Of a stretch of DNA of 24,596 bases, positions 17,651-24,057 are shown one piece after another. Position 1 is the first letter of the stretch. Every line of letters starts with the position of its first letter. The stretch lies in assembly GCA_001805205.1 (NCBI GenBank), contig MHER01000056.1, forward strand, positions 1-24,596. Direction: 5' to 3'. Source of the stretch: Nitrospirae bacterium RIFCSPLOW2_12_42_9 (lineage in GTDB: Bacteria; Nitrospirota; 9FT-COMBO-42-15; HDB-SIOI813). A program made the translations under genes and the position numbers. The notes under the pieces were generated by a model that searched no databases, was not told where the DNA came from, and saw nothing but the letters and a program-made list of their open reading frames with translations.

Positions 17651-17679
17651 TTGACTTTTATAAATTCTTTCTGGAAAAT
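17651..17679 (+). promoter_or_regulatory. Candidate promoter of tRNA-Leu
   Basis: TTGACT (17651-17656) is followed after 17 nt by GAAAAT (17674-17679). The predicted start lies immediately before the tRNA at 17688. Confidence 0.5.
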
Positions 17680-17687
17680 AGAGGCAT

Positions 17688-17774
17688 GCCGGGATGGTGA
17701 AACTGGTAGACGCACGGGACTCAAAATCCCGCGGGGGCAACCCCATGGGGGTTCGACTCCCCCTCCCGGCACCA
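17688..17774 (+). tRNA. tRNA-Leu (CAA), host of an integration site
   Basis: This 87-nt class II tRNA has acceptor GCCGGGA/TCCCGGC. The anticodon stem CGGGA/TCCCG has loop CTCAAAA, with CAA at 17722-17724. It has a long variable arm (GGGGGCAACCCC), T arm GGGGG-TTCGACT-CCCCC, discriminator A and an encoded CCA. From 17719 to its end it is duplicated exactly at 20203-20260, so the 3' half was supplied by, or is shared with, an integrated element. Confidence 0.97.
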
Positions 17775-17776
17775 TT
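17719..17776 (+). repeat. Left attachment-site copy (att-like 58-bp direct repeat)
   Basis: These 58 bp, from the last base of the 5' anticodon stem through CCA plus TT, are identical to 20203-20260. The flanking bases differ on both sides (G versus T before, A versus T after). This copy belongs to the intact tRNA-Leu. Confidence 0.9.
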
Positions 17777-17901
17777 ATTTGGTGCGGGTTTAGTAACGGT
17801 AGGTCACTTCGGGATAAGTAATTTCAAGCCTTTCACACCTTAACATCTTACCTCAAATCCTTCTAATTTCATCTGTGGATGTCCTGATATAATACCCTTA
17901 T

Positions 17902-17926
17902 GTTATATATCATCGGATATTCTAAC
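17902..17926. promoter_or_regulatory. Possible secondary operator
   Basis: GTTATATAT and ATATTCTAAC form an imperfect inverted repeat about 48 bp upstream of the main palindrome. The outer GTTA/TAAC and the ATAT cores match the main operator half-site GTTATATA. Confidence 0.35.
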
Positions 17927-17951
17927 TAAATTAGCAAGAAATTTTCAATAG

Positions 17952-17980
17952 TTGACATTCTTCGTCATAAAATGTTATAT
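17952..17980 (+). promoter_or_regulatory. Promoter of the XRE-ImmA operon
   Basis: A perfect TTGACA (17952-17957) is followed after 17 nt by TTATAT (17975-17980). The -10 lies inside the 19-bp palindrome. The predicted start is about 30 nt before ATG 18019. Confidence 0.6.
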
Positions 17981-17992
17981 ATATTATATAAC
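17974..17992. promoter_or_regulatory. Operator palindrome over the XRE promoter
   Basis: GTTATATA-TAT-TATATAAC is a perfect 19-bp palindrome covering the -10 region. Its position predicts autorepression by the downstream helix-turn-helix protein. AT-richness makes partial palindromes common, but 8-nt perfect arms ending in G/C are more than expected. Confidence 0.6.
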
Positions 17993-18018
17993 AAAGATAT
18001 GGCAAGGGGGTGTTTAAA

Positions 18019-18408
18019 ATGGTTTTACGGATGTCCTTTGGTCAATTTTTAAGGGATAGTCGGTTAAAGGCAGGCTACGGATTGCGGGCTTTTGCTATTG
18101 CTATCGGTATGCAGCCGTCTAATCTGAGCAATATTGAACATGAAAGGATACATCCACCCCAAGATCCCCTTAAGTTGGAAGAAATAGCCAGGTCGCTGGG
18201 CTTTCAAAAAGGTTCAAAAGAATGGCAACGACTTTTTGATCTGGCAGTCCATCATAAGCCTGTTGCCGTCCCTCCTGATGTTGCAGCCTTTGTCGCAAAA
18301 GAACCGGGGATCCCGGTTTTGCTCAGAACCATCGAGAAAGCCAAACTTTCCAAGAAAAGCATCTCTGAATTATCTCGATACATTAAAGAACATTTAGCAA
18401 AGGGTTAA
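18019..18408 (+). CDS. XRE-family helix-turn-helix regulator
   Basis: A 129-residue protein with an N-terminal Cro/CI-type helix-turn-helix at about 8-62 (FLRDSRLKAGYGLRAFAIAI, then MQPSNLSNIEHER), followed by a helical C-terminal part. I chose ATG 18019 because AAGGGGGT lies about 6 nt upstream; an in-frame GTG at 18010 falls within that Shine-Dalgarno. The next gene starts 2 nt after its stop and encodes an ImmA/IrrE-like protein. XRE plus COG2856 pairs act as repressor and anti-repressor protease in mobile elements (for example ImmR-ImmA of ICEBs1) and have also been proposed as toxin-antitoxin pairs. A perfect palindrome over the promoter points to autoregulation. Which role applies here is inference. 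Confidence 0.85.
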   Translation: MVLRMSFGQFLRDSRLKAGYGLRAFAIAIGMQPSNLSNIEHERIHPPQDPLKLEEIARSLGFQKGSKEWQRLFDLAVHHKPVAVPPDVAAFVAKEPGIPVLLRTIEKAKLSKKSISELSRYIKEHLAKG

Positions 18409-18410
18409 GA

Positions 18411-19064
18411 ATGTCGTTCAATCTGGTAGTGCCTACCTATACGGCTTCCCGCCTTGAACATATGGCAATTACTTTACTTAAGGGTCGTCTAAAAGGGCCC
18501 ATTACCGTTCCTGTTGATATAGATTACATTCTTGAACAGGAGCCAGGTGTTTTATTGGACTATATCCCGGAAATAAAGGAACGCTTCGGGGTAGCAGGAT
18601 TAGTTTATCGGGAGGACCATAAACGTTTTAGAGTAATTATTGATGCTGAGGTTGCTGATGCAATTCGATACCACAATTTCTATCGTTTCACAGTAGCTGA
18701 GGAGTTTAGTCACATCAAGTTACATAGAAAAATCATTGAACAGATTACAGACTTAGAAACTGCGATAGAACTGCTTCAACAGTCAGAATACGAGGCGATG
18801 GACAGAAATGCCAAGCGGTTTGCCGCAGCGATTTTAATGCCAAGTGAGTTGGTACTTAGGGATGCAAGAGAACTCTACCCCGGCCTTGTTAAGGTTGCAG
18901 GATTCAGGAACTCACAGGCTGTTAAAGATTATATGGCCAGTTTGCTCAGTAAGAAGTATGAGGTATCTGCAGAAGCGATGTCCTACAGGTTAAACGAATG
19001 GCCGATACGAATCTTTGACAAGATTGATGCAGCTATGAGGGAGAAGTTGCTTTTCTTGGATTAA
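18411..19064 (+). CDS. ImmA/IrrE-like (COG2856) protein with altered zinc motif
   Basis: A 217-residue protein of the ImmA/IrrE metallopeptidase type. The family pattern of a hydrophobic strand, then FT-x-A-HExxH-x-x-LH, is read here as FTVAEEFSHIKLH (93-105), so the first zinc histidine is Glu97 while Glu98 and His101 are kept. The second family block, normally ExEANxFAAxLLMP, reads DRNAKRFAAAILMP (131-144). In ImmA/IrrE proteins these residues bind zinc and cleave a partner repressor. The substitution may mean loss of catalysis or a subfamily with different metal ligands. AAGGG lies 6 nt before the ATG, and the gene starts 2 nt after the XRE gene, so the two are coupled. Confidence 0.83.
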   Translation: MSFNLVVPTYTASRLEHMAITLLKGRLKGPITVPVDIDYILEQEPGVLLDYIPEIKERFGVAGLVYREDHKRFRVIIDAEVADAIRYHNFYRFTVAEEFSHIKLHRKIIEQITDLETAIELLQQSEYEAMDRNAKRFAAAILMPSELVLRDARELYPGLVKVAGFRNSQAVKDYMASLLSKKYEVSAEAMSYRLNEWPIRIFDKIDAAMREKLLFLD

Positions 19065-19279
19065 CTCCGAATTTCACAACATTATAACCGTCATATAGAT
19101 ATAAGAATTGATAGCATTATCATTTAAATCTTAACAGTAGTCGGCATCCACCATTCAGGGCACCGCGTATGCTTAGGATAACTAAGTGATGGTGAAAATA
19201 AACGAGCTTGTAGCATCTGCTATCCGGCTTTTTATGACTGCATTCTTAAAGGGCTTTTTATTCCTCCAGGTTGGTATGT

Positions 19280-19573
19280 TTACTGTAAAGCAAAGCCCCA
19301 AAAAGACTCTAAATTGGATCGTGGCCCGATCAAGAATACCATATCATCGTAGTCCTGGTATGGGTCTATTCCATCAGTACCTCCAAAGACATCATACACA
19401 TCTACCTCAACACGATATATCCCATTTCCCATGTATGTAAACCGTAGATAGAGACTATTGGAATTCTCAAAATTCACAACTGTAGCGATTTTAAAGTCTT
19501 CGTTGTTTACCGTGGTGTAGCCAGAAAAAGTAAATCTTCCCGTAAATGTAATACCCTGCATATTCTTTGCCAT
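19280..19573 (-). CDS. Small hypothetical beta-rich protein
   Basis: This 97-codon minus-strand frame is the only gene of that orientation inside the element. I recognise no family. The protein alternates hydrophobic and polar residues in strand-like runs (GRFTFSGYTT, SLYLRFTYMGNGIYRVEVDVYD) and has an acidic/aromatic loop (GTDGIDPYQDYDDMVFLIG). It has no signal peptide, cysteine or charged helix. Composition suggests a true protein, and an overlapping plus-strand frame at 19186-19440 looks less natural. An in-frame stop lies two codons before the ATG, so the start is ATG 19573 or ATG 19561. The Shine-Dalgarno is weak (AAAGATAAG). No function is proposed. Confidence 0.5.
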   Translation of the reverse strand: MAKNMQGITFTGRFTFSGYTTVNNEDFKIATVVNFENSNSLYLRFTYMGNGIYRVEVDVYDVFGGTDGIDPYQDYDDMVFLIGPRSNLESFWGFALQ

Positions 19574-19649
19574 AACTTATCTTTACTGGGTTTCAGTCCT
19601 GTAGAAAAGAAGATGCTTTCCTAATTCATTTTCCCTATCTTAAACTCTG

Positions 19650-19757
19650 AAGGTACTTTCTCCAATCGACACAGAGGGGCCCCGTTCCGTGATTGCCAAG
19701 GTACGGGGGGACATTTGGGAGCTACGCCCTGAATGGGCCGGGACAGAACTCTTAAGG
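19650..19757 (+). pseudogene. Fragment of a HigB/RelE-like (Gp49-type) toxin gene
   Basis: In the frame that begins after TAA 19641-19643, the translation contains TEGPRSVIAKVRGDIWELRP followed by EWAGTE. The LRGxLWELR-type core and its position just before a HigA-like antitoxin match phage Gp49/HigB toxins. The N-terminal half is missing, with a stop upstream and no start codon. The usual continuation (YRxxYF...GFxKKTQKTP) is absent: the frame runs into the antitoxin's Shine-Dalgarno and on to a stop at 19809-19811. About 30 family-like residues remain, so the toxin is almost certainly inactive. Confidence 0.6.
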
Positions 19758-19767
19758 AGGTTAGAAA

Positions 19768-20067
19768 ATGAAGGCACATCGCCAATACGTAAAAGAACAA
19801 ATAAAACATGACCGCCGATTCGCCAAAGACCTTGAAGAGGCCCGGGTTCAGGTACGCCTTGCCGTCATGATTGCTAACTTGCGGGAAGATAAAGGTCTAT
19901 CGCAAAGAGACCTTGCCAGAATCACCGGCCTCAAACAACCTCAGATCGCCCGCATCGAATCAGGGGATTATCTCCCTACACTGGAGACCCTCTGGAAGCT
20001 TGCCGATGCACTGAAAGCCAAGGTTATCATCGGGCCTCACCAACACCTTGAATTTAAGGCTGCTTGA
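19768..20067 (+). CDS. HigA-type XRE antitoxin
   Basis: This 99-residue protein has a central Cro/CI helix-turn-helix at about 32-85 (LREDKGLSQRDLARITGLKQ, then PQIARIESG and LETLWKLADAL). The N-terminal helix (about 1-30) is of the kind used by HigA-type antitoxins to hold their toxin, and the C terminus is a short strand (AKVIIGP). A strong Shine-Dalgarno, AAGGAGGT, lies 6 nt before the ATG. In intact systems the toxin gene precedes the antitoxin, which is where the toxin fragment lies. It is therefore probably an orphan antitoxin that may still repress its own promoter or neutralise related toxins. Confidence 0.85.
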   Translation: MKAHRQYVKEQIKHDRRFAKDLEEARVQVRLAVMIANLREDKGLSQRDLARITGLKQPQIARIESGDYLPTLETLWKLADALKAKVIIGPHQHLEFKAA

Positions 20068-20202
20068 GGTGATTCTCTATCCGCAGCTTCTGCATCCTCA
20101 CCACCTTGCTCTATTAGGGAAGCATATTGGCATGTTGGACAAGTTCAAAATTCATTAAATACAAGACTGCATTCAATATCATATATAGTACAACTGAAAA
20201 GT

Positions 20203-20260
20203 ACTCAAAATCCCGCGGGGGCAACCCCATGGGGGTTCGACTCCCCCTCCCGGCACCATT
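20203..20260 (+). repeat. Right attachment-site copy: 3' fragment of tRNA-Leu
   Basis: An exact 58-bp copy of 17719-17776 starts at the anticodon stem/loop border and includes the variable arm, T arm, acceptor strand and CCA. It lacks the 5' half, so it is not a functional tRNA. It marks the right boundary of the inserted segment. The chromosomal flank continues with a terminator at 20268-20303. Confidence 0.9.
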
Positions 20261-20267
20261 TATTATA

Positions 20268-20303
20268 GGAAAAAATAAAGGCCCAAAGATATTTCTCTGG
20301 GCC
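20268..20303 (-). terminator. Intrinsic terminator of the lipoprotein gene
   Basis: On the minus strand GGCCCAGAGA pairs with TCTTTGGGCC (10 bp including one G-U) over loop AATA, followed by a TTTATTTTTT tract. On the plus strand the same hairpin is followed by TTCTTATATT, so it may be bidirectional and could have served tRNA-Leu before the insertion. Confidence 0.85.
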
Positions 20304-20335
20304 TTCTTATATTACCTGACTGTTTTATTATATTA

Positions 20336-20533
20336 CTACTTTGCCCCGCCTGGTTGTTCAGCAGGTGCATGTTCACCCTGAGGAGCCCCTTCCGGAGCAG
20401 GCTGTTCAGCAGGCGCTTGTGTCTCTGGAGCTGGTGGAGGAGGAGGAGCTGGCTCTTCTTTCTTCTGACAGGCAGCAATAGCAATAGTCCCCGCTGTAAT
20501 TAATGCCAACAACATTATTAAACCTCTCTTCAT
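20336..20533 (-). CDS. Small Pro/Ala/Glu-rich lipoprotein
   Basis: This 65-residue protein has a lipoprotein signal peptide (MKRGLIMLLALITAGTIAIA, then AC) with the acylated cysteine at about residue 22. The mature part begins QKKEEPAPPPPPAPE and continues as a low-complexity Pro/Ala/Glu/Gln tail with two AEQP repeats. It has no folded domain, so it is probably a membrane-anchored flexible peptide; the function is unknown. GGAGGTGA lies upstream of the ATG, a near-consensus promoter at 20623-20651, and a strong terminator follows, so it is a monocistronic, likely well-expressed gene. An overlapping frame at 20263-20484 is a shadow. Confidence 0.85.
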   Translation of the reverse strand: MKRGLIMLLALITAGTIAIAACQKKEEPAPPPPPAPETQAPAEQPAPEGAPQGEHAPAEQPGGAK

Positions 20534-20622
20534 TTATTTACTCACCTCCTTTCTTCATTATGAATTTGTAGGGTGAAAAATAGTTTCTTCATTATAATAA
20601 TACAAAAATGTGTCGAAAAAAT

Positions 20623-20651
20623 ATTAAACACAAAAGTTTATCCCTTGTCAA
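20623..20651 (-). promoter_or_regulatory. Promoter of the lipoprotein gene
   Basis: On the minus strand a perfect TTGACA (20651-20646) is followed after exactly 17 nt by TTTAAT (20628-20623), about 90 nt upstream of the ATG. It lies just beyond the stop codon of the upstream helicase-nuclease gene. Confidence 0.75.
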
Positions 20652-20663
20652 GATAATTTTAGG

Positions 20664-23600
20664 TCATAATTTCAGGTCAAAAGATTTTCCAAGTCGAAGG
20701 AAGATCAGTTTAAAACCATTAATATCCCTTTTCAGACATCGCCTTGCTGCCTCTTTATATATCTCTCCTGAAAGAGAATATTCTTTGATCCTCTCTCCTA
20801 TTCCGGCCTCAGATACCCTGTCTGTCTTGTAATCTGCTAAAAATAATTTATCTCCATCTTCATATATAAGATCAATAACCCCATCCATAATCTGTTCATT
20901 CCATAAGATAGTAAAAGGGGTTTCCCTGCCTATAATATTAACCCTTTTTAATTCATCATAAGCCGGAGAACCCAGAAAATCATTTAAAATAGTTTTTATT
21001 TCATCCTTTATATATACTATTTCACTAATAAACTGTTGTGGTATTAATTTAGTACATATTTCTTCGATAGAATCTTCCGAGAATGGTTTGTCATTTCTAA
21101 AATCCCACTGTTCTAACAGGGAATGAACAATTGTACCAATGAGTAGCGCCTTTTCCCTCCCTCCCCTTTCCTCTCCACTCATCAATTTCTTTTCCAGGGT
21201 TAATCCTGCCCCCCCATCCCCGGGTCTTGAAGGGCTTACGAAGAGCGATCTGCCAAGAATCGTGTCATACCTGTCAGACCTTGATTTCCATAAACCGGCA
21301 AAAGAATTCAGCTCAAACCGTTTTTCTCCTTTCCGCCTCCATGTGTCTGACTTCTGCCCTGTCCTTGAACCATATTCAGGTGCACATTCATCAGGGCCTA
21401 TAACATGTTGTCTTATTCTCCCCTTTCCAATTATTAACTCACCGGCATTTTTTTCTCCTAATGAATCTCCTATTACATCCTTTATCATATAAAGGAAACT
21501 CCCTTTCTTCATCCTGTCATATAAAGTTCCTGAAAGGACAAGACACTCCTTTGCCCTTGTCATCGCCACATACAATAATCTTTTCTGCTCCTCTTCATCC
21601 CTTATCCTCCTCTTGTCATATAACATCACAGAGGCATAGTTCCTCAAATTATCCACCTTGAAGCCGATCTCATCAGTCGACCAGTCATGAACCACGCTTA
21701 TATCTTCTTCAGCGCCTGCCGGAGAGGTATGCATACCTGCCAGTATTACAAAAGGAAACTCAAGCCCTTTGGCCTTATGAATACTCATTATACGTACTGC
21801 ACCTGATGCCTCTTCTGCAAGAGGGCTTTCCCCTTCCTCCTCCATACCAAGTACATTCTTTTCCAGTCTGGCAGTAAAACCCCTGAGTGTGAGATCTGAT
21901 TTATCACTTAAAGACTCTGCAATCTTCCGGATCTTTATCAGATTTGCCATGGCCTGCTCACCATTTGATGAAGATGCAGCCAATTCAAGGACAGGAAGGG
22001 TCTCAAAAATATGATTTATAGCATCACTCAAAGGCTTTACCCCTGCATCATGATAAAGTCTTTTTAACAACCTGTATAATTCACTGATTACAGCAGCAAT
22101 ATTGTTATCTCCTTTAAAACATTTCAGACCAGCCTGCAATATAGAATCTGAAATACGATAGTCAAGAAGAGAGTTCCTGTCCAGTTCATATATCTCCCTG
22201 TCTGTAAGACCACCCAGAGGTGATCGCAATACACCCACAAGACTAACTCTGTCAAACGGATCGTCAATTACTTTTAGCAAATTAACAAAATCTATGACCT
22301 CCTGTGCTGCAAAGAATCGCCTTTCTCCTTCGACAATATATGGAATATCGTATCGTCTCAGTACCTCAAGGTACACATTTACATTTGTCAGCTTTCTTAA
22401 AAGAACAGCAACATGTGACGGCGATACATACTCTTTACTCCCCTTCTTATCATATATCAACTCTATGCCTATAATCTCTTTTTTTAACCATTTACCAATG
22501 GCCTCTGCCTCAAGATTAATGGCCTTTGATGTATCCATATCCCTATCTCCCTGCCCATTAATAATCCTTAATTCAACCCTGTGAGACGGGAGGACCGCCT
22601 TACGGTCCGGATGGTTTTTGAGACCGACATATTCAGGTTGATATTGCTCCCTCTGCTTTATTATCCGTCCGGAAACCTCATTAACCACATCAATCATAGC
22701 GTTATGATGCCTGAAACTTGTTGACAGGTCGAGCCTTATCCCTTCCTGTCCCGTTTGTATCATCTCTGCAACCTGCGCATATGCCTCAATATCAGCCTTA
22801 CGAAAGGCATAGATAGACTGTTTAGGGTCACCAACTATAAATATCTTCCCCTTATCTATCTTTATGTTTCGCCACTCTGCTTCGTGTGTCCCCGGCCTTT
22901 CTGACAGATATAGTATTATCTCATATTGAACAGGATCAGTATCCTGGAATTCATCGACAAGTATTGACTTAAAGCGATTCTTTAATTCTTGCCGCACCTT
23001 TGGCCTTGATTTCAGGAGATCGCGGCACAATGTCAGGAGTCCATCAAATGAGATGTTTCCGGATAAAACAAACCTCTTCCTGCACTCCCTTGCAAATGGT
23101 ATAAACAGTCTTAACAGGTTAATGAAAAATTGATTATTATCAGGGATTAGTCTGTTCGCAGCCCTGATTATCTGCTTAGCCGCAATGAAATCATCCTCAT
23201 CCCATCCGGAAGGCGGCGTTGAAGATGAAATACCCTCAATAGTAACTGAGCGGTCTTTGCCTGATAAAACCTCATCAAATATCTCATTTGCATTATAAAG
23301 TTGTTTAAGCGTCTTATTTGATTTTGAATATCTGGCAAGGATCTCTTCAGCCGATATTTGCCTCCTTTTCAGCCACGTCATGACTACCTTACTAATCGCA
23401 GGCCTGTTTATATTCTGCTCCAGAAGGTTGATTGATACACTCTCCCTGCATATCTCGCGTGCAAATGATTTAAGTGATTCAAGTTTGATACGTTCAAGTA
23501 CAACTTCCCACAATGCACTGTTTGGGGAATCCATAGATAATTCAGTGTCAAGCCACCCCGTCCATTTGCGTTCAAAGTGTTCTTCAAACAGGGGACCTTC

Positions 23601-24056
23601 ATCTTCTGTAAATCCAGGTGAAACACCGGCCTCTATCGGATATAAACGGAGTATATATCCTGCAAAACTATGCATAGTACATATCTGTGCCTTCTCAAGG
23701 TCATTTATAGCATTGGATGCCCTTTCTGCGATCTTGTTTCTGCTGATCCTGTATCTGACCATCATGTCTTCCAGGATGCGTCCCTCATGTCCCTCCCCTG
23801 CCTCTAAAAGAGGATTTGTCAAACAAAGGAGGCGGTCTCTCAGGCGAATCTTCATCTCATTAGCAGCCTTATTTGTAAAGGTAAGGGCGACTATCTCCGT
23901 AATCTTCAGCGGATCAGGTTCACGCATTAAGAGATAGATTATCCGGTCAACAAGGAGGGTTGTCTTTCCAGTGCCTGCCCCTGCTGTAACAACGATATTC
24001 TTATCAAAGGTAGTAACAGCAAGGATTCTCTCATTTATGTCCGGTATATCAGTCAT
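20664..24056 (-). CDS. addA: AddA-type UvrD-like helicase with C-terminal RecB-family nuclease
   Basis: This 1130-residue protein is the helicase-nuclease subunit of an AddAB-type double-strand break resection enzyme. The superfamily 1A helicase motifs are in order: Walker A TAGAGTGKTT (24-33), motif Ia ALTFTNKAANEMK, Walker B/II LVDEFQDTDPVQYE, motif III GDPKQSIYAFRKAD, motif V SIHKAKGLEFPFVIL and motif VI RLLYVAMTRAKE. The C-terminal PD-(D/E)XK nuclease has the histidine of GTIVHSLLEQW, then GVIDLIYEDG and LADYKTD. Length is slightly below B. subtilis AddA. The ATG lies 1 nt beyond the stop of the upstream AddB-like gene, so both are co-translated. A single-subunit RecB-like enzyme is the alternative; the partner context favours AddA. 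Confidence 0.88.
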   Translation of the reverse strand: MTDIPDINERILAVTTFDKNIVVTAGAGTGKTTLLVDRIIYLLMREPDPLKITEIVALTFTNKAANEMKIRLRDRLLCLTNPLLEAGEGHEGRILEDMMVRYRISRNKIAERASNAINDLEKAQICTMHSFAGYILRLYPIEAGVSPGFTEDEGPLFEEHFERKWTGWLDTELSMDSPNSALWEVVLERIKLESLKSFAREICRESVSINLLEQNINRPAISKVVMTWLKRRQISAEEILARYSKSNKTLKQLYNANEIFDEVLSGKDRSVTIEGISSSTPPSGWDEDDFIAAKQIIRAANRLIPDNNQFFINLLRLFIPFARECRKRFVLSGNISFDGLLTLCRDLLKSRPKVRQELKNRFKSILVDEFQDTDPVQYEIILYLSERPGTHEAEWRNIKIDKGKIFIVGDPKQSIYAFRKADIEAYAQVAEMIQTGQEGIRLDLSTSFRHHNAMIDVVNEVSGRIIKQREQYQPEYVGLKNHPDRKAVLPSHRVELRIINGQGDRDMDTSKAINLEAEAIGKWLKKEIIGIELIYDKKGSKEYVSPSHVAVLLRKLTNVNVYLEVLRRYDIPYIVEGERRFFAAQEVIDFVNLLKVIDDPFDRVSLVGVLRSPLGGLTDREIYELDRNSLLDYRISDSILQAGLKCFKGDNNIAAVISELYRLLKRLYHDAGVKPLSDAINHIFETLPVLELAASSSNGEQAMANLIKIRKIAESLSDKSDLTLRGFTARLEKNVLGMEEEGESPLAEEASGAVRIMSIHKAKGLEFPFVILAGMHTSPAGAEEDISVVHDWSTDEIGFKVDNLRNYASVMLYDKRRIRDEEEQKRLLYVAMTRAKECLVLSGTLYDRMKKGSFLYMIKDVIGDSLGEKNAGELIIGKGRIRQHVIGPDECAPEYGSRTGQKSDTWRRKGEKRFELNSFAGLWKSRSDRYDTILGRSLFVSPSRPGDGGAGLTLEKKLMSGEERGGREKALLIGTIVHSLLEQWDFRNDKPFSEDSIEEICTKLIPQQFISEIVYIKDEIKTILNDFLGSPAYDELKRVNIIGRETPFTILWNEQIMDGVIDLIYEDGDKLFLADYKTDRVSEAGIGERIKEYSLSGEIYKEAARRCLKRDINGFKLIFLRLGKSFDLKL

Positions 24057-24057
24057 T

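Larger units (their letters stand above)
17719..20260. mobile_element. Small integrative element or remnant in tRNA-Leu, no integrase
   Basis: The 58-bp direct repeats place about 2.43 kb of unique DNA (17777-20202) between an intact tRNA-Leu and a displaced copy of its 3' half, the classic product of tyrosine-recombinase integration. Contents in order: about 240 bp without a gene but with operator palindromes, an XRE regulator and ImmA/IrrE-like pair, about 215 bp without a recognisable gene (19065-19279), a small unknown minus-strand gene, a toxin fragment, an intact HigA-like antitoxin, and about 135 bp with nothing recognisable. I found no integrase, recombinase or replication gene. The sharing of exact 58-bp copies argues for fairly recent insertion or continued selection on the tRNA copy only. 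Confidence 0.8.

Noticed and set aside
17539..17775. 78-codon minus-strand frame covering tRNA-Leu
   Set aside because: It is the complement of the tRNA and its promoter region; a similar frame appears at the duplicated tRNA fragment because the sequence is the same.
17777..18018. Search for integrase remnants next to the intact tRNA-Leu
   Set aside because: Both strands were read; all frames are broken by stops and no recombinase motif is visible.
19186..19440. 84-codon plus-strand frame inside the element
   Set aside because: It overlaps the more protein-like minus-strand frame 19280-19573, and its C-terminal half is rich in His/Pro/Gln as expected for an antisense shadow.
20127..20381. 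84-codon plus-strand frame across the right att copy
   Set aside because: It reads through the tRNA fragment, the terminator and the antisense of the lipoprotein gene; there is no Shine-Dalgarno or protein-like composition.
23380..23937. 185-codon plus-strand frame antisense to addA
   Set aside because: It is long, but composition (Ser/Arg/Ile rich) and full containment in a conserved helicase domain mark it as a shadow.
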